A DNA stretch of 64,000 nt from contig NZ_FXAZ01000003.1 of the NCBI RefSeq assembly GCF_900177815.1, positions 124,001 to 188,000 of the forward strand. The letters are read 5' to 3'. The position numbers and the translations under genes are program-made. The DNA comes from Paenibacillus aquistagni (lineage in GTDB: Bacteria; Bacillota; Bacilli; Paenibacillales; Paenibacillaceae). A model generated the notes under the pieces. It was given only the letters and a program-made list of their open reading frames with translations. It did no database searches and was not told where the DNA came from. Positions within the stretch are counted from its first letter, which is position 1, and each line of letters opens with the position of its first letter. Below, piece by piece: positions 18,176 through 27,258 of the stretch.

Positions 18176-19300
18176 ATGACGAAAGTAATCGTCCTTGGCG
18201 GAGGAATTGCTGGCTTGTCCACCGCGATTGCGCTTCAAAGGGAAGGGTTTGACGTGCACGTTTATGAGAAGACGAAGAGGCTAAAGCCAGTTGGGGCCGG
18301 CATCATGATTGCAGCCAATGCAACGCGAATATTCAACGAGTGGGGGCTGACGGAGCGATTAAGAGCAAAGGGCAACCACCTAGAGAAGCTCCTAATCCTC
18401 TCAGAAAAAGGCAAGATGCTGTCATCGATTAGTCCCAATCCTGTGCCGGAGCAGACGATTGCCATCCACCGTGCCGACCTCCATCAAGTCCTAATGGATG
18501 AACTCGGAACGACAAACGTCTCTCTTGGCAAGGGAGCCAATCATGTGCTTCAGGGACCAAAGCATGTGCGTGTTTCCTTTGATGATGGAACAGAAGCCGA
18601 AGGGGACTATGTGGTAGCTGCAGATGGGATCCATTCTGCCGTTCGTCGTCAGATTCTGCCTCAGGTCAAGAATCGCTACGCAGGATATACCTGCTGGCGC
18701 GGCGTCGCGCCATCCGCACGCTTACAACTTCGCAGTGAACTTCATGAAATATGGGGCCCGGAGGGGAGATTCGGATATTTGCCCATTTCCTCGGATCAGG
18801 TGTACTGGTATATTCTCATGAACACAAAGCCCGATAATCAAGCGCTTGGAGCACTGCGTATTGCAGATTTAGCAAAGCGATTTGAGCGGTATACGCCGAT
18901 GGTACAGAATATTCTGCAGCTTGCAGATGAGGAGTCCTGTCTGCATCATGATATTTACGACATTCCGCTCTTGGATCGCTATTCCTTTGGCAGGATCGCC
19001 TTGGTTGGGGATGCAGCGCACGCTATGACTCCGAATCTTGGGCAGGGTGCCTGCCAAGGCATCGAGGATGCCTATGTGCTCGGCAAATGCTTAGGCAGCA
19101 ATCTGGAATCCGGCCTACAGGACTATGAGAATATGCGGCTTCCGCGTGCGAATAAGATCAGCAAGATTGCTAGGCAAGTCGGCATCATGTCGCAGCTTGA
19201 TTCGCGATTATGGTGCGCTGTTCGCAATGGGGTGATGAGAATAGCACCGCCACGACTTCTTCGAGGTCAGGCCCGATACATTTATGAGTATGCGTACTAG
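18176..19300 (+). CDS. FAD-dependent aromatic-ring monooxygenase
   Basis: A 374-residue class A flavoprotein monooxygenase (UbiH/salicylate hydroxylase/PHBH type). The ADP-binding GGGIAGLSTAIALQREG is at the N-terminus, the DG motif appears as DYVVAADGIHSAVRRQ near residue 150, and the FAD-ribityl GD motif as RIALVGDAAHAMTPNLGQGACQGIEDA near 280. These enzymes hydroxylate aromatic or related substrates with NAD(P)H and O2. ATG 18176 follows AAGGAGG. It lies downstream of the HxlR remnant, the regulator type often paired with such redox genes. There is no operon partner, so the substrate is open. Confidence 0.9.
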   Translation: MTKVIVLGGGIAGLSTAIALQREGFDVHVYEKTKRLKPVGAGIMIAANATRIFNEWGLTERLRAKGNHLEKLLILSEKGKMLSSISPNPVPEQTIAIHRADLHQVLMDELGTTNVSLGKGANHVLQGPKHVRVSFDDGTEAEGDYVVAADGIHSAVRRQILPQVKNRYAGYTCWRGVAPSARLQLRSELHEIWGPEGRFGYLPISSDQVYWYILMNTKPDNQALGALRIADLAKRFERYTPMVQNILQLADEESCLHHDIYDIPLLDRYSFGRIALVGDAAHAMTPNLGQGACQGIEDAYVLGKCLGSNLESGLQDYENMRLPRANKISKIARQVGIMSQLDSRLWCAVRNGVMRIAPPRLLRGQARYIYEYAY

Positions 19301-19315
19301 GAGTATGCGCTGAAA

Positions 19316-19370
19316 TAAAAACCCCCTTGTGGTATCGTGAGCATCCTTGTCAAAGGCTCAACCGCAAGGG
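19316..19370 (-). terminator. Terminator of the chemotaxis receptor gene
   Basis: CCCTTGTGGT (19324-19333) and ACCGCAAGGG (19361-19370) form a ten-base stem; on the minus strand it is followed by a run of T. Confidence 0.8.
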
Positions 19371-19388
19371 AGTATTGTGGGATCATGT

Positions 19389-20912
19389 TTACGCAGAGAA
19401 CTGCTGACCCAGTGTGTTAGATAGCTCCTTAAGGCGGAGCAGCTCTTGATTGACTTGACCAGATGCCAGGCTCTGGGAGGCTGTTAGCTGGTTCAGCTCT
19501 TGAACAGATGCGACACTCTCCTGATTGACAGCAGAGATGTTGGTCATCTCGATGGCGATGCCTTGAGATTGCTCTTCGGTCTGCTTGACGGATTCGCTTA
19601 AGCCCTCAATAATGCCGATCATATTGTGGATGGCCTCGTTCATCTGCTTGAAGCTGGCGACAGAGTTGTGCGTCAGGTCCACCGTGACCGCAGTTGCTTG
19701 TGTTCCCTCTTCGATCTGGTGAACGGATGCTGTGCTCTCCTCTTGAATGTGTAGGAGAATGCTGTGGATCTCGTCTGTTGCCTTCGTGCTACGCTCAGCA
19801 AGCTTGCGAATCTCTCCTGCCACAACAGCAAAGCCTCTGCCGAATTCTCCTGCTCGAGAGGCCTCAATAGAGGCGTTCAAGGCCAGCAGATTCGTTTGGC
19901 TTGCGACTTCCTGAATGGTAGACATGATGCTCTCCACCTGCTGTGCGGATTGGTTCAGGGTTTGCATCGTATGAGCGGTCTTTCCGATGGATTCCGACAC
20001 AATCAAGACCTGCTGCAGCAAGGATTCAATCTGCTCTTGGTTGTGCAGCACGATCTCCTCCGTATGGGTAGCCGTATGGTTGAGCGTAGAGAAGGATTCC
20101 GAGTTATGCTGAATCATCTGATTAATATGCTGTAGATTCTTCTCCATGTTGCTTAGTGAACGGCTCTGCACCTCTAGGCCTTGGGATACTTGTTCGAAGG
20201 AGCCGATCATCTTCGTGTTCGCTTCGATGCTCTGCTCTGATTTGTCAGCAACCACTTGAGAGGTCTGCTCCAAATCACTGGACAACTGCTTGACGGTCTT
20301 CAGCAAAGAAACAACTTCCTGCTGCTTGTGAAGCTTCTCTGCTTCAAGCGCGTTAGTAATCTTGGCCTTGGAATGAATCTGCAGGCTGGTCGCTCCCGAG
20401 GTCAAGATCAGAAAGACAGCATGAATCACAAGCATCAGGAAGGAATAGGATGCGGCACCGAAGACGAGCTCTGTTAGGAAAAAGAATCCGAGAATATGCT
20501 GCAGGGCGAATAAGACAGTCATGATTGCAATCAGCTTCATATTTTCATAGTAGGCAACAATGGCCAGCACCATAAAAATGGAGAAATGAAACTCTACCGT
20601 GCCTCCCCCGCCTGAGATGATGGACATGCTGGCAAAGGTAAGTGTAAGCGTATTAAGCAAAGGGACAAGCTTGTGGTCATGTTGCTTTTGATAACAGAAG
20701 AAAGCAGCTGCCAACAGAATAATGGGAATCACAAACAGAATGTTCAGCGTAACGGCATAACGGTCGGCAATTGTGGGGTCGGCTGCAGCATGGCCCATCA
20801 TAAGGCTGTGTCCCATAATATGATATAAGCGGTGAAGAATATGTACGATCAGACTAAGCACGATCGTGCCGAGGGACATCGAAAGCATCAGCTTGTTTTT
20901 CTTGTTGATCAT
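19389..20912 (-). CDS. Methyl-accepting chemotaxis protein without an extracellular domain
   Basis: A 507-residue chemoreceptor. Residues 1-190 hold about six membrane helices with very short loops, and the strongly conserved [23 protein letters not shown] segment found in a distinct receptor subgroup. There is no periplasmic sensor and no clear HAMP domain. From about residue 205 a long coiled coil leads to the signalling tip [40 protein letters not shown], which binds CheA/CheW. Sensing must occur within or at the membrane, for example of redox state or energy, as an inference. ATG 20912 is followed by MINKKNK. It is a single-gene unit with its own terminator. Confidence 0.93.
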   Translation of the reverse strand: MINKKNKLMLSMSLGTIVLSLIVHILHRLYHIMGHSLMMGHAAADPTIADRYAVTLNILFVIPIILLAAAFFCYQKQHDHKLVPLLNTLTLTFASMSIISGGGGTVEFHFSIFMVLAIVAYYENMKLIAIMTVLFALQHILGFFFLTELVFGAASYSFLMLVIHAVFLILTSGATSLQIHSKAKITNALEAEKLHKQQEVVSLLKTVKQLSSDLEQTSQVVADKSEQSIEANTKMIGSFEQVSQGLEVQSRSLSNMEKNLQHINQMIQHNSESFSTLNHTATHTEEIVLHNQEQIESLLQQVLIVSESIGKTAHTMQTLNQSAQQVESIMSTIQEVASQTNLLALNASIEASRAGEFGRGFAVVAGEIRKLAERSTKATDEIHSILLHIQEESTASVHQIEEGTQATAVTVDLTHNSVASFKQMNEAIHNMIGIIEGLSESVKQTEEQSQGIAIEMTNISAVNQESVASVQELNQLTASQSLASGQVNQELLRLKELSNTLGQQFSA

Positions 20913-21151
20913 GGTTTTTTTACCCTCTCTATAGATGATAGATACGACTAAGATACAAGCAATAAAAGGTGATTTTGATTAGGAATTATAGGGGATGGAA
21001 TCATGAAAGACAATGCTTTTTAGACGATTGTCAGATATAAGCCTTTTATTGGATCATAATGGAGGAAAACTCAATCCAGAAAAGGAATTATAGGGATGTA
21101 ATGTGTTCAGAGACAGGTAAGCTTGTAGAGGCAATAGGAGAATTATAATGT
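20913..21151. other. Intergenic region upstream of the chemotaxis receptor
   Basis: No gene is seen. The only structure is a 13-base direct repeat AGGAATTATAGGG at 20981-20993 and 21083-21095. It probably carries the receptor promoter, which I could not place with certainty. Confidence 0.4.
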
Positions 21152-21185
21152 GCATAGAGCTAGGTCTTATCCTAGCTCTATGTGC
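21152..21185. terminator. Hairpin downstream of the lipase-like gene
   Basis: GCATAGAGCTAGG / CCTAGCTCTATGTGC gives a long stem with a six-base loop. It lies just past the stop of the leftward hydrolase; T-tracts are weak on both sides. Confidence 0.65.
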
Positions 21186-21223
21186 TTTATTACAAGAAGG
21201 TAATTCGATTCGTCATGAATCGA

Positions 21224-22243
21224 TTATCTGTAGGCATTCAAAAACTGAATCACGGCTTTAAAGGTTTGCTGAGCAGCAGGTGTGTTCATAAGGAACTGGT
21301 ATTCATGACCTAATTCTCCGGCGCTTTTATCATAAAATATACTTTTGACGGGTACTCCGTGATTCGTCAGAGCCACGGCCAGATCCTTGCCATGCTCCTC
21401 GAAGGAGCCTACATTTCCATCGGTTATGAAGGTAGGGGGATAGCGGCCAGAAACGTGGTCAATGATAGAAGCGAGCTGCGTTTCAGGCTGATTCTCCCAA
21501 TCCTTCGTTCCAATGTAAGCCCAGCCGATTCTGCGCATTAGGAATTTCAACGTGTCGTTGCCCTCTATAGAGGCAAGCTTGGATAACTCATAGGGTCCGC
21601 AAAACAAAAGAGTCCCCTTGATTGTTTCTCGATCTACGACAGGGGCTATGCCTACTTGTGACGCATAGTCAGAATCGGATTGAATGTTCACAAATTGACC
21701 GGCCAATTGGGCGCCTGCGGAATCTCCGGCGATATAGATGCGATCGAGATTCAGGCCGTACTTATCGGCATTATTCTTCATATAGGTATATGCCTCGCTT
21801 ACTTGGACAAGCGGCGTAGGATATTGACCCTTGGGTGCTAGAGCGTAGTTGATATTGATTACAGCGTATCCATTTGCAGCTAATTGAACCGCATATTGAG
21901 TAATATCCGATTTATCTCCACCTACGAAAGCACCGCCATGAATCCAAAATATGACGGGTGTCTGGTTTGTGGTTTGTTTTGGATAAATAATATCCAGCTC
22001 TCCGTCTGGATAACGGGAATGGTAGTCAACATTCTCTATCGTTGATGTCTGCTGAAGCAACTCAATATAATTGTCGGGCGCTACGCTCATCCCGCCCTCA
22101 AAGGCTTTGTTTACAATCCAAGCAGTAGGGACAGGCGAGAAAAAGAAATAAGCGGTCCCTGAGATGATGAGAATAAAAATGATAAGAAGGGATCGAAGGA
22201 TCCACTTTCGGATGAGCTTTTCTTTTTTCCTTGTTATCGTCAT
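21224..22243 (-). CDS. Alpha/beta hydrolase of the hormone-sensitive-lipase family, membrane-anchored
   Basis: A 339-residue esterase/lipase-like protein. Residues 12-35 (WILRSLLIIFILIISGTAYFFF) form an uncleaved signal anchor, so the catalytic domain is outside the cell. The oxyanion HGGAFVGGDKSD, the nucleophile elbow YIAGDSAGAQLAG (Ser), and the late ELGHEYQF His are seen. The PTPLVQVSEAYTYMKNNADKYGL helix is typical of the BD-FAE/HSL branch. I choose the ATG at 22243, preceded by GGAG with seven bases spacing; the frame extends 22 codons further with no ribosome site. Substrate is unknown; the gene stands alone. Confidence 0.85.
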   Translation of the reverse strand: MTITRKKEKLIRKWILRSLLIIFILIISGTAYFFFSPVPTAWIVNKAFEGGMSVAPDNYIELLQQTSTIENVDYHSRYPDGELDIIYPKQTTNQTPVIFWIHGGAFVGGDKSDITQYAVQLAANGYAVININYALAPKGQYPTPLVQVSEAYTYMKNNADKYGLNLDRIYIAGDSAGAQLAGQFVNIQSDSDYASQVGIAPVVDRETIKGTLLFCGPYELSKLASIEGNDTLKFLMRRIGWAYIGTKDWENQPETQLASIIDHVSGRYPPTFITDGNVGSFEEHGKDLAVALTNHGVPVKSIFYDKSAGELGHEYQFLMNTPAAQQTFKAVIQFLNAYR

Positions 22244-22554
22244 AAGCATCTCCATGTTCTGAAAGTAGTGAATGATGAACCAGCCGCCTTGAAAAAACGG
22301 CATGATCATTGCGTCTATTTGTTAGTTATAGATTGACCGATTTCGTCCCAAACATTCCTCCTCTAGCTTGCAGTCAAGCTCGACTATCCTTTTCATGACA
22401 GGGTACACTAAATGATGATGAATGGAGCTTGTGATAGCAGCTCGTTATGGTGCTATTATAATTCGAGGAGATGCTTAATTTCGATTCGATAAGTACCGCT
22501 TATACAGAACATTTTGACATGACGAGAGGCTTTAGCAAGCAAGGGGGAGAATGT

Positions 22555-24042
22555 ATGAAGCAGCTGCTAAACAAAAATGCAAGACGGCAGTTAAACTTGT
22601 TAGAGTGTCTTTATCGAAAGGATTCATGGGTGGCTATTCATAAGATGGCAGCGGAGCTTGAATGCACGGAAAAGACGTTAAGGCATGATATCTCATATAT
22701 TAATGAAGTGTTTCAGCCCTTTGAGATTGAGACATCCAAGCGCAAGGGGTTGCGGCTAGTCTATCCGCCTAACTATTCCTTTGATTTTATCTTTCGAACG
22801 GTGCTCGCATCTAGTTTGGAATTCAAAATGCTGGAGTGCATTTTTTTGAATGAACAATATAGTGTCGATGATCTGGCGGAACTATTGTTTGTGAGTCCGT
22901 CGACGCTAAGAAGACTAATCACCAAGGTCAATCAAAGGCTTAGCGGCATGGATATTCAAATAACGATTAATCCTTGTCGCATGATTGGCAATGAGGCTCA
23001 CATTCGAATACTATTGATTCAATTTTTCTCTAAGAAACACTTGTATGGGGACTATCCTTTTTCATCTGAGGAACAAGAATTTGCCAGACAGCTTCTGGCT
23101 GAATTTACGGCCGAGAATGAAATTGACAGCAGTTTTTTCCATCAAAAATTTCTAGAAATTACGATCCTGCTATGTCTCATTCGAATGCGTAATGGTCATG
23201 TTCGCCCAGTGGATGAGTCGTTCCCAACCGATATCAGCACAGCTTTCTTGGACAATTCAGAGATGGCATCAGCGTGCTCGCAGTTGTTTGGCATATCTTT
23301 GAATGAATCTGAGCTGCAGCAGTTGTTCTTTATGTTTCTACGCCCTGAGGCTGCGCGCTCGGAGAAGCATCTGATGGAGCTTGTGCGTCGAAAGCAGTGC
23401 AATGCTCATCACAGGGTTTATCAGATTGAGGGATTCTTGGACCGACTTTCAGAGCGATTAGGAATTCCCATACCCAATAAGCGCACGCTCTTACTGAAGC
23501 TGTACAATGTACAGACACTGTTTGAATATGATAAAAAGTATGATCTAGAAGCAGACAGCGAGTTTTTCTATGAGCATGCCGTGAAGACCTTTCCTTATTT
23601 TGTTGAGGCAGTCAAAGAAGTGTTGAAGGAACATCCTTTCAGCCCCGCTGTGATACATGAAGGCCATTGCTTGGAGATGACAGTACAAGCATTGCTGATG
23701 TATTGGACGGGCCTGACAGATGCGCTTGGCAAGCACACGGATTCACTATGTGTAGGGCTTATATTGGATTGGAATGAGGCTCATGCGAGGCTGATTAAGG
23801 ATTTGCTTTCGTTTCAATTTCGCAACCTTGTATCGATACATGTGATACGAGACAGCAATTGGCGAGGCGCGCTTGGACTTAAGTCTTATCAACTCGTGAT
23901 TACGAATCTTTCCGAACTTCCTTGGGATGATTGCCCGGTTATCTGTATCAATTCGATCCCTAGCGCTACGGACTGGAATCACTTGAAGGAAGCCATCGAA
24001 GAAATCATGCATCATCGCCTGCTGCTTAGGCCTTTTACATAG
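22555..24042 (+). CDS. Mga/AtxA-like transcriptional regulator
   Basis: A 495-residue regulator. Residues 5-60 are an HTH (RRQLNLLECLYRKDSWVAIHKMAAELECTEKTLRHDISYIN), residues 95-150 a second, Mga-type HTH (EFKMLECIFLNEQYSVDDLAELLFVSPSTLRRLITKVNQRL), followed by a PRD-like helical middle (QEFARQLLAEFT, FLEITILLCLIRMRNGH) and a C-terminal EIIB-like region ending in LVITNLSELPWDDCPVICINSI. Mga, AtxA and AcpA share this plan and respond to the sugar phosphotransferase system through PRD histidines. ATG 22555 follows GGGGGAGA. No target operon is adjacent, so its regulon lies elsewhere or is the monocistronic PhnA-type gene downstream. Confidence 0.82.
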   Translation: MKQLLNKNARRQLNLLECLYRKDSWVAIHKMAAELECTEKTLRHDISYINEVFQPFEIETSKRKGLRLVYPPNYSFDFIFRTVLASSLEFKMLECIFLNEQYSVDDLAELLFVSPSTLRRLITKVNQRLSGMDIQITINPCRMIGNEAHIRILLIQFFSKKHLYGDYPFSSEEQEFARQLLAEFTAENEIDSSFFHQKFLEITILLCLIRMRNGHVRPVDESFPTDISTAFLDNSEMASACSQLFGISLNESELQQLFFMFLRPEAARSEKHLMELVRRKQCNAHHRVYQIEGFLDRLSERLGIPIPNKRTLLLKLYNVQTLFEYDKKYDLEADSEFFYEHAVKTFPYFVEAVKEVLKEHPFSPAVIHEGHCLEMTVQALLMYWTGLTDALGKHTDSLCVGLILDWNEAHARLIKDLLSFQFRNLVSIHVIRDSNWRGALGLKSYQLVITNLSELPWDDCPVICINSIPSATDWNHLKEAIEEIMHHRLLLRPFT

Positions 24043-24175
24043 TGCCATGAACGTCAGGCAAGTAGGGGGCTGCCTATGGGCATAACGGATTTGTGAATAT
24101 TCAAATATTATGATATTATACATCACTGTAAGCGAACTCATGCTGTACCCAATAATAAAGTAGAGGAATGACAAG

Positions 24176-24517
24176 ATGACTCAATTGCCAAATTGCCCAA
24201 AATGTAACTCCGAATATACCTATGAGGATGGAAATCTCCTCATCTGTCCGGAATGTGCACATGAATGGACATTGGACGCAGCGAATGAAGACCATGAGGA
24301 TACAAAGGTTGTAAAGGATGCCAATGGCAATATCCTGAGCGACGGTGATACGGTTACAGTAATTAAGGACCTGAAAGTGAAAGGCAGCTCCTCCGTCGTA
24401 AAGATTGGCACGAAGGTTAAAAATATTCGTCTCGTAGACGGAGATCATGATATTGACTGCAAAATCGACGGATTTGGCGCGATGAAACTGAAAAGTGAAT
24501 TTGTTAAAAAAGTATAG
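24176..24517 (+). CDS. yjdM: PhnA/YjdM-type zinc-ribbon protein
   Basis: A 113-residue protein with an N-terminal zinc ribbon (CPKCNSEY at 8-15 and CPECAHEW at 28-35, four Cys) and a C-terminal beta domain [65 protein letters not shown], written here in family order. The protein was once annotated as an alkylphosphonate uptake protein, but family members are not phosphonate transporters and their function is unsettled. ATG 24176 follows AGAGG. It is a single-gene unit ending at a good terminator. Confidence 0.93.
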   Translation: MTQLPNCPKCNSEYTYEDGNLLICPECAHEWTLDAANEDHEDTKVVKDANGNILSDGDTVTVIKDLKVKGSSSVVKIGTKVKNIRLVDGDHDIDCKIDGFGAMKLKSEFVKKV

Positions 24518-24524
24518 ATGCAAG

Positions 24525-24557
24525 AAAAAGAGCTAGGCGCAATGCCTAGCTTTTTTT
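24525..24557 (+). terminator. Intrinsic terminator after yjdM
   Basis: Stem AGCTAGGC / GCCTAGCT with a five-base loop, extended by A-T pairs, followed by seven T. Confidence 0.92.
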
Positions 24558-24628
24558 GTATATTCAGCTTTATTCGTAAATGATTCATTCTCTTAGCGAG
24601 GTTGAAATGAAGCAGCCAAGCATTGGCG

Positions 24629-24883
24629 TCAGAGAGTCGTGACCTTGTGCGGCTTGCTGTAGTGGCTTGTCCCGCCTCCGCCTACCAAGACTTGTCCACC
24701 CTTAGGAAATTCTAATAGCTTGGTTGACCCGTCAGCAAGCAGCACTTCTACTTTGGCTCGATTGGCTGTCGCAGTATAGATGACGTAGCCGCTCCTTGAA
24801 ATGCAAGTCTTCCAGTGCCGATCAAACTCTGATCGAAGCACGCGGCTCGAATATACTTGATTCTCGATTTCTGATGAATTCAT
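24629..24883 (-). CDS. Small hypothetical protein
   Basis: An 84-residue protein I do not recognise. A good ribosome site (GGAGGGAG) precedes the ATG at 24883 and the frame keeps sensible codon use. The chain is mixed alpha/beta with the segment YVIYTATANRAKVEVLLADGSTKLLEF and a Gly-rich end around GGQVLVGGGGTSHYSK. No Cys pair, membrane helix or signal is present. It lies alone, 110 bases past the yjdM gene on the other strand. Confidence 0.7.
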   Translation of the reverse strand: MNSSEIENQVYSSRVLRSEFDRHWKTCISRSGYVIYTATANRAKVEVLLADGSTKLLEFPKGGQVLVGGGGTSHYSKPHKVTTL

Positions 24884-25157
24884 CGCTCTCCCTCCATTCC
24901 ATTCCTGAACTTATAGGCTCGGAAGCTTGAACACTCCCTCATTTATGTTATGTCCGTGATGCCAAGTTGCTTGGATACGTGGCAGGATAAGCTTCATAAT
25001 TAGAAGATATGCTGATGCAGCACTGCAGTAGGCTGTAAGGAGGATTGTCTATCATCTCTTAAGCGCCGATCCATTGACGATGATCGGACAGGAGCATTAT
25101 AGTGGAAATAGTTCATAAATGAACACTTTATTTTTGAAATAGATGGGGTGCTGCACA

Positions 25158-25619
25158 ATGGTGGATGAGCAATGGAAGCTGGCTGGCGAGGTGCTGCAAT
25201 CGTATTGGAACATCAATCGTGCGACAGTGAAGCTGTCTCAGCAGAACGCAGCATCGCTCGGGATTACGCTGCAGCAGATAGGGGTACTGAATACATTAGT
25301 TGCCAAGCCTTATATTACCTTGACGGAGCTGACGGAGAGCTTGATGTCTTCCAAGAGCACGATGAGTGTCACAATTGAATCCTTGGTGCAGGCTGGGCTT
25401 GTGGATCGACAGGTGTCTGTGCATAATCGCCGAGAAGTTCGCCTCTCCGTTACAGAAGATGGAAGATCAGTAAGCAGGAAATCAATCGAGAATGCGAACG
25501 CCTATCGTGCGATGTCTCTTGTGCTGGATGAACTAGAGCCAGAAGAGATCCAAACGCTGCTAAAGATGAACCAGCACATTCTAGCGAAGCTTGAGGCTTC
25601 ACAGATCGAGCCGAAGTAG
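25158..25619 (+). CDS. MarR-family transcriptional regulator
   Basis: A 153-residue MarR protein: N-terminal dimer helix, winged helix with ITLQQIGVLNTLVAKPYITLTELTESLMSSKSTMSVTIESLVQAGLVDRQ (recognition helix at about 60-80), wing VSVHNRREVRLSVTEDGRSV and C-terminal dimer helices. The ATG at 25158 has GGGGTG seven bases upstream; an in-frame ATG 15 bases earlier overlaps that site. The promoter region carries AT-rich half sites but I cannot define an operator. It is followed by the separately promoted cytosine genes and is not obviously linked to them. No efflux or redox gene adjoins it. Confidence 0.9.
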   Translation: MVDEQWKLAGEVLQSYWNINRATVKLSQQNAASLGITLQQIGVLNTLVAKPYITLTELTESLMSSKSTMSVTIESLVQAGLVDRQVSVHNRREVRLSVTEDGRSVSRKSIENANAYRAMSLVLDELEPEEIQTLLKMNQHILAKLEASQIEPK

Positions 25620-25668
25620 TCCGGCTGTATTTTTACGAGACAAGCTCTTATCCAAATCCTGACTTTAG

Positions 25669-25862
25669 TTGACAGCCCTATTTCGATTCTGCCATAATGA
25701 TAACAACTTAATAGGATACCTTTAATTCAGTCCCGTGAGGCTGACAAGGACAGCGGAAGCATGATCATTGGTAGGGGTACGTGTGCGCACGTATAAGCCC
25801 TATTGTTTTATTATGGTCTTAATTAGGCTTATTGTCAGGATACCGGGCAATAAGCCTTTTTT
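25669..25862 (+). promoter_or_regulatory. Promoter and PyrR-type attenuator of the cytosine operon
   Basis: TTGACA (25669-25674), 18-base spacer and CATAAT (25693-25698) form a promoter. The leader then has a PyrR binding loop at 25719-25749: lower stem CCTT/AAGG, upper stem CAGTC/GGCTG, hexaloop CCGTGA, fitting the CNGNGA loop known from Bacillus pyr leaders. Next come a hairpin TAGGGGTACGTG.../CACGTA...CCCTA (25772-25803) and an intrinsic terminator AGGCTTATTG/CAATAAGCCT plus six T (25825-25862). By analogy, UMP-bound PyrR would favour the terminator when pyrimidines are plentiful. The leader ends 140 bases before the permease start. Confidence 0.85.
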
Positions 25863-26001
25863 ATTGCCCGCTGACCGTAAGCCGACCACTACCGTATGTT
25901 CCATCTGTTTGAGCAGAAGCAAACATGCATGCAGCGATATGATGCATGTTGTGACAGTTCAACTGGTACCTATGACATCATTGATCATCAGGGGGATGGA
26001 T

Positions 26002-27225
26002 ATGGAAAAAGTAGATATGGAATTCTCGCTACAAGCTGTACCACAAAGCTATCGCAATGGTTTTTGGAGGATCTTAGCTGTTATGCTTGGTTTTACGTTC
26101 TTCTCAGCCAGCATGTGGTCAGGCGGGGCATTAGGCAACGGCTTATCTTTTGCCTCGTTCATTGGCATTGTGCTTGCAGGCAACCTTATTCTAGGTGTCT
26201 ACACAGGCGCACTGGCGCATATCGCAGCCAAGACAGGGCTGTCGACTCATCTGCTTACGAAGTATGCCTTTGGGGTGAAGGGCTCTTATCTCTCATCAGC
26301 CCTGCTTGGCTTTACACAAGTAGGCTGGTTTGGCGTCGGAGTAGCGATGTTTGCTGTGCCTGTTCAGAAGGCGACAGGCATGAATGTATACATTCTTATT
26401 GCCATTGCCGGCATCTTGATGACGATTACGGCGATTTACGGTATTAAAGCACTCGCGATCTTAGGCATTATCGCGGTTCCTTCCATCGCGGTGCTCGGCA
26501 GCTACTCGGTATTCGAAGCGACGTCTACGGCTGGCGGATTACAGGGCTTGATGAGCTATCAGCCGACAGAAGCAATGGGACTTGCTGCGGCTCTAACCAT
26601 TTGCATCGGCTCCTTTATCAGCGGAGGCACACTGACACCTGACTTTGCGCGGTTTGCGAAGTCAAGCCGTTCAGCGGTTACGGCAACGGTAATCGCCTTT
26701 TTCCTAGGCAACTCGCTTATGTTTCTATTCGGGGCAGTAGGGGCGATTGTCTACGGACAGGCTGACATTTCAGATGTGATGTTTATGCAGGGACTGATCA
26801 TACCTGCTATTATAGTGCTAGGATTAAATATTTGGACAACGAACGAGAACGCTTTGTACGCATCAAGCTTGGGATTTGCGAATATTACGAAGCTGCCCAA
26901 AAATAAAATTGTCATCTTCAACGGACTGGTCGGTACGATCGCCGCCATGTGGCTCTACAACAACTTTGTTGGCTTCTTGACGGTTCTCGGTTCCATTCTG
27001 CCATCGATTGGCTCAATTTTGCTTGCTGATTTCTTTATTCTCAATCGAGGGTCGTACAAGAACTATACGGAGATGAGCTTCAAGTCCGTGAATTGGATTG
27101 CGATTGCAGCTTGGATTGGCGGCATTCTTATTGCCAACTATGTGCCGGGCATTCCGCCCGTAAATGGCCTGATCGGTACGGCTGTGCTCTATGTAATTGG
27201 CATGAAGGTATTCCCAACCAAATAA
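26002..27225 (+). CDS. codB: Cytosine permease (NCS1 family)
   Basis: A 407-residue NCS1 transporter with about twelve membrane helices. The start MEFSLQAVPQSYRNGFWRILAVMLGFTFFSASMWSGG, the GALAHIAAKTGLSTHLLTKYAFG loop, the TQVGWFGVGVAMFAVP helix and FISGGTLTPDFARFAKSSRSA match CodB. It imports cytosine by proton or sodium symport. ATG 26002 is six bases after AGGGGGAT; an ATG two codons upstream overlaps the ribosome site. The cytosine deaminase gene follows 33 bases on. Control by the PyrR leader fits pyrimidine salvage. Confidence 0.93.
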   Translation: MEKVDMEFSLQAVPQSYRNGFWRILAVMLGFTFFSASMWSGGALGNGLSFASFIGIVLAGNLILGVYTGALAHIAAKTGLSTHLLTKYAFGVKGSYLSSALLGFTQVGWFGVGVAMFAVPVQKATGMNVYILIAIAGILMTITAIYGIKALAILGIIAVPSIAVLGSYSVFEATSTAGGLQGLMSYQPTEAMGLAAALTICIGSFISGGTLTPDFARFAKSSRSAVTATVIAFFLGNSLMFLFGAVGAIVYGQADISDVMFMQGLIIPAIIVLGLNIWTTNENALYASSLGFANITKLPKNKIVIFNGLVGTIAAMWLYNNFVGFLTVLGSILPSIGSILLADFFILNRGSYKNYTEMSFKSVNWIAIAAWIGGILIANYVPGIPPVNGLIGTAVLYVIGMKVFPTK

Positions 27226-27258
27226 GCTGTGACAACATCAATGAAGGGGGATTCATCT

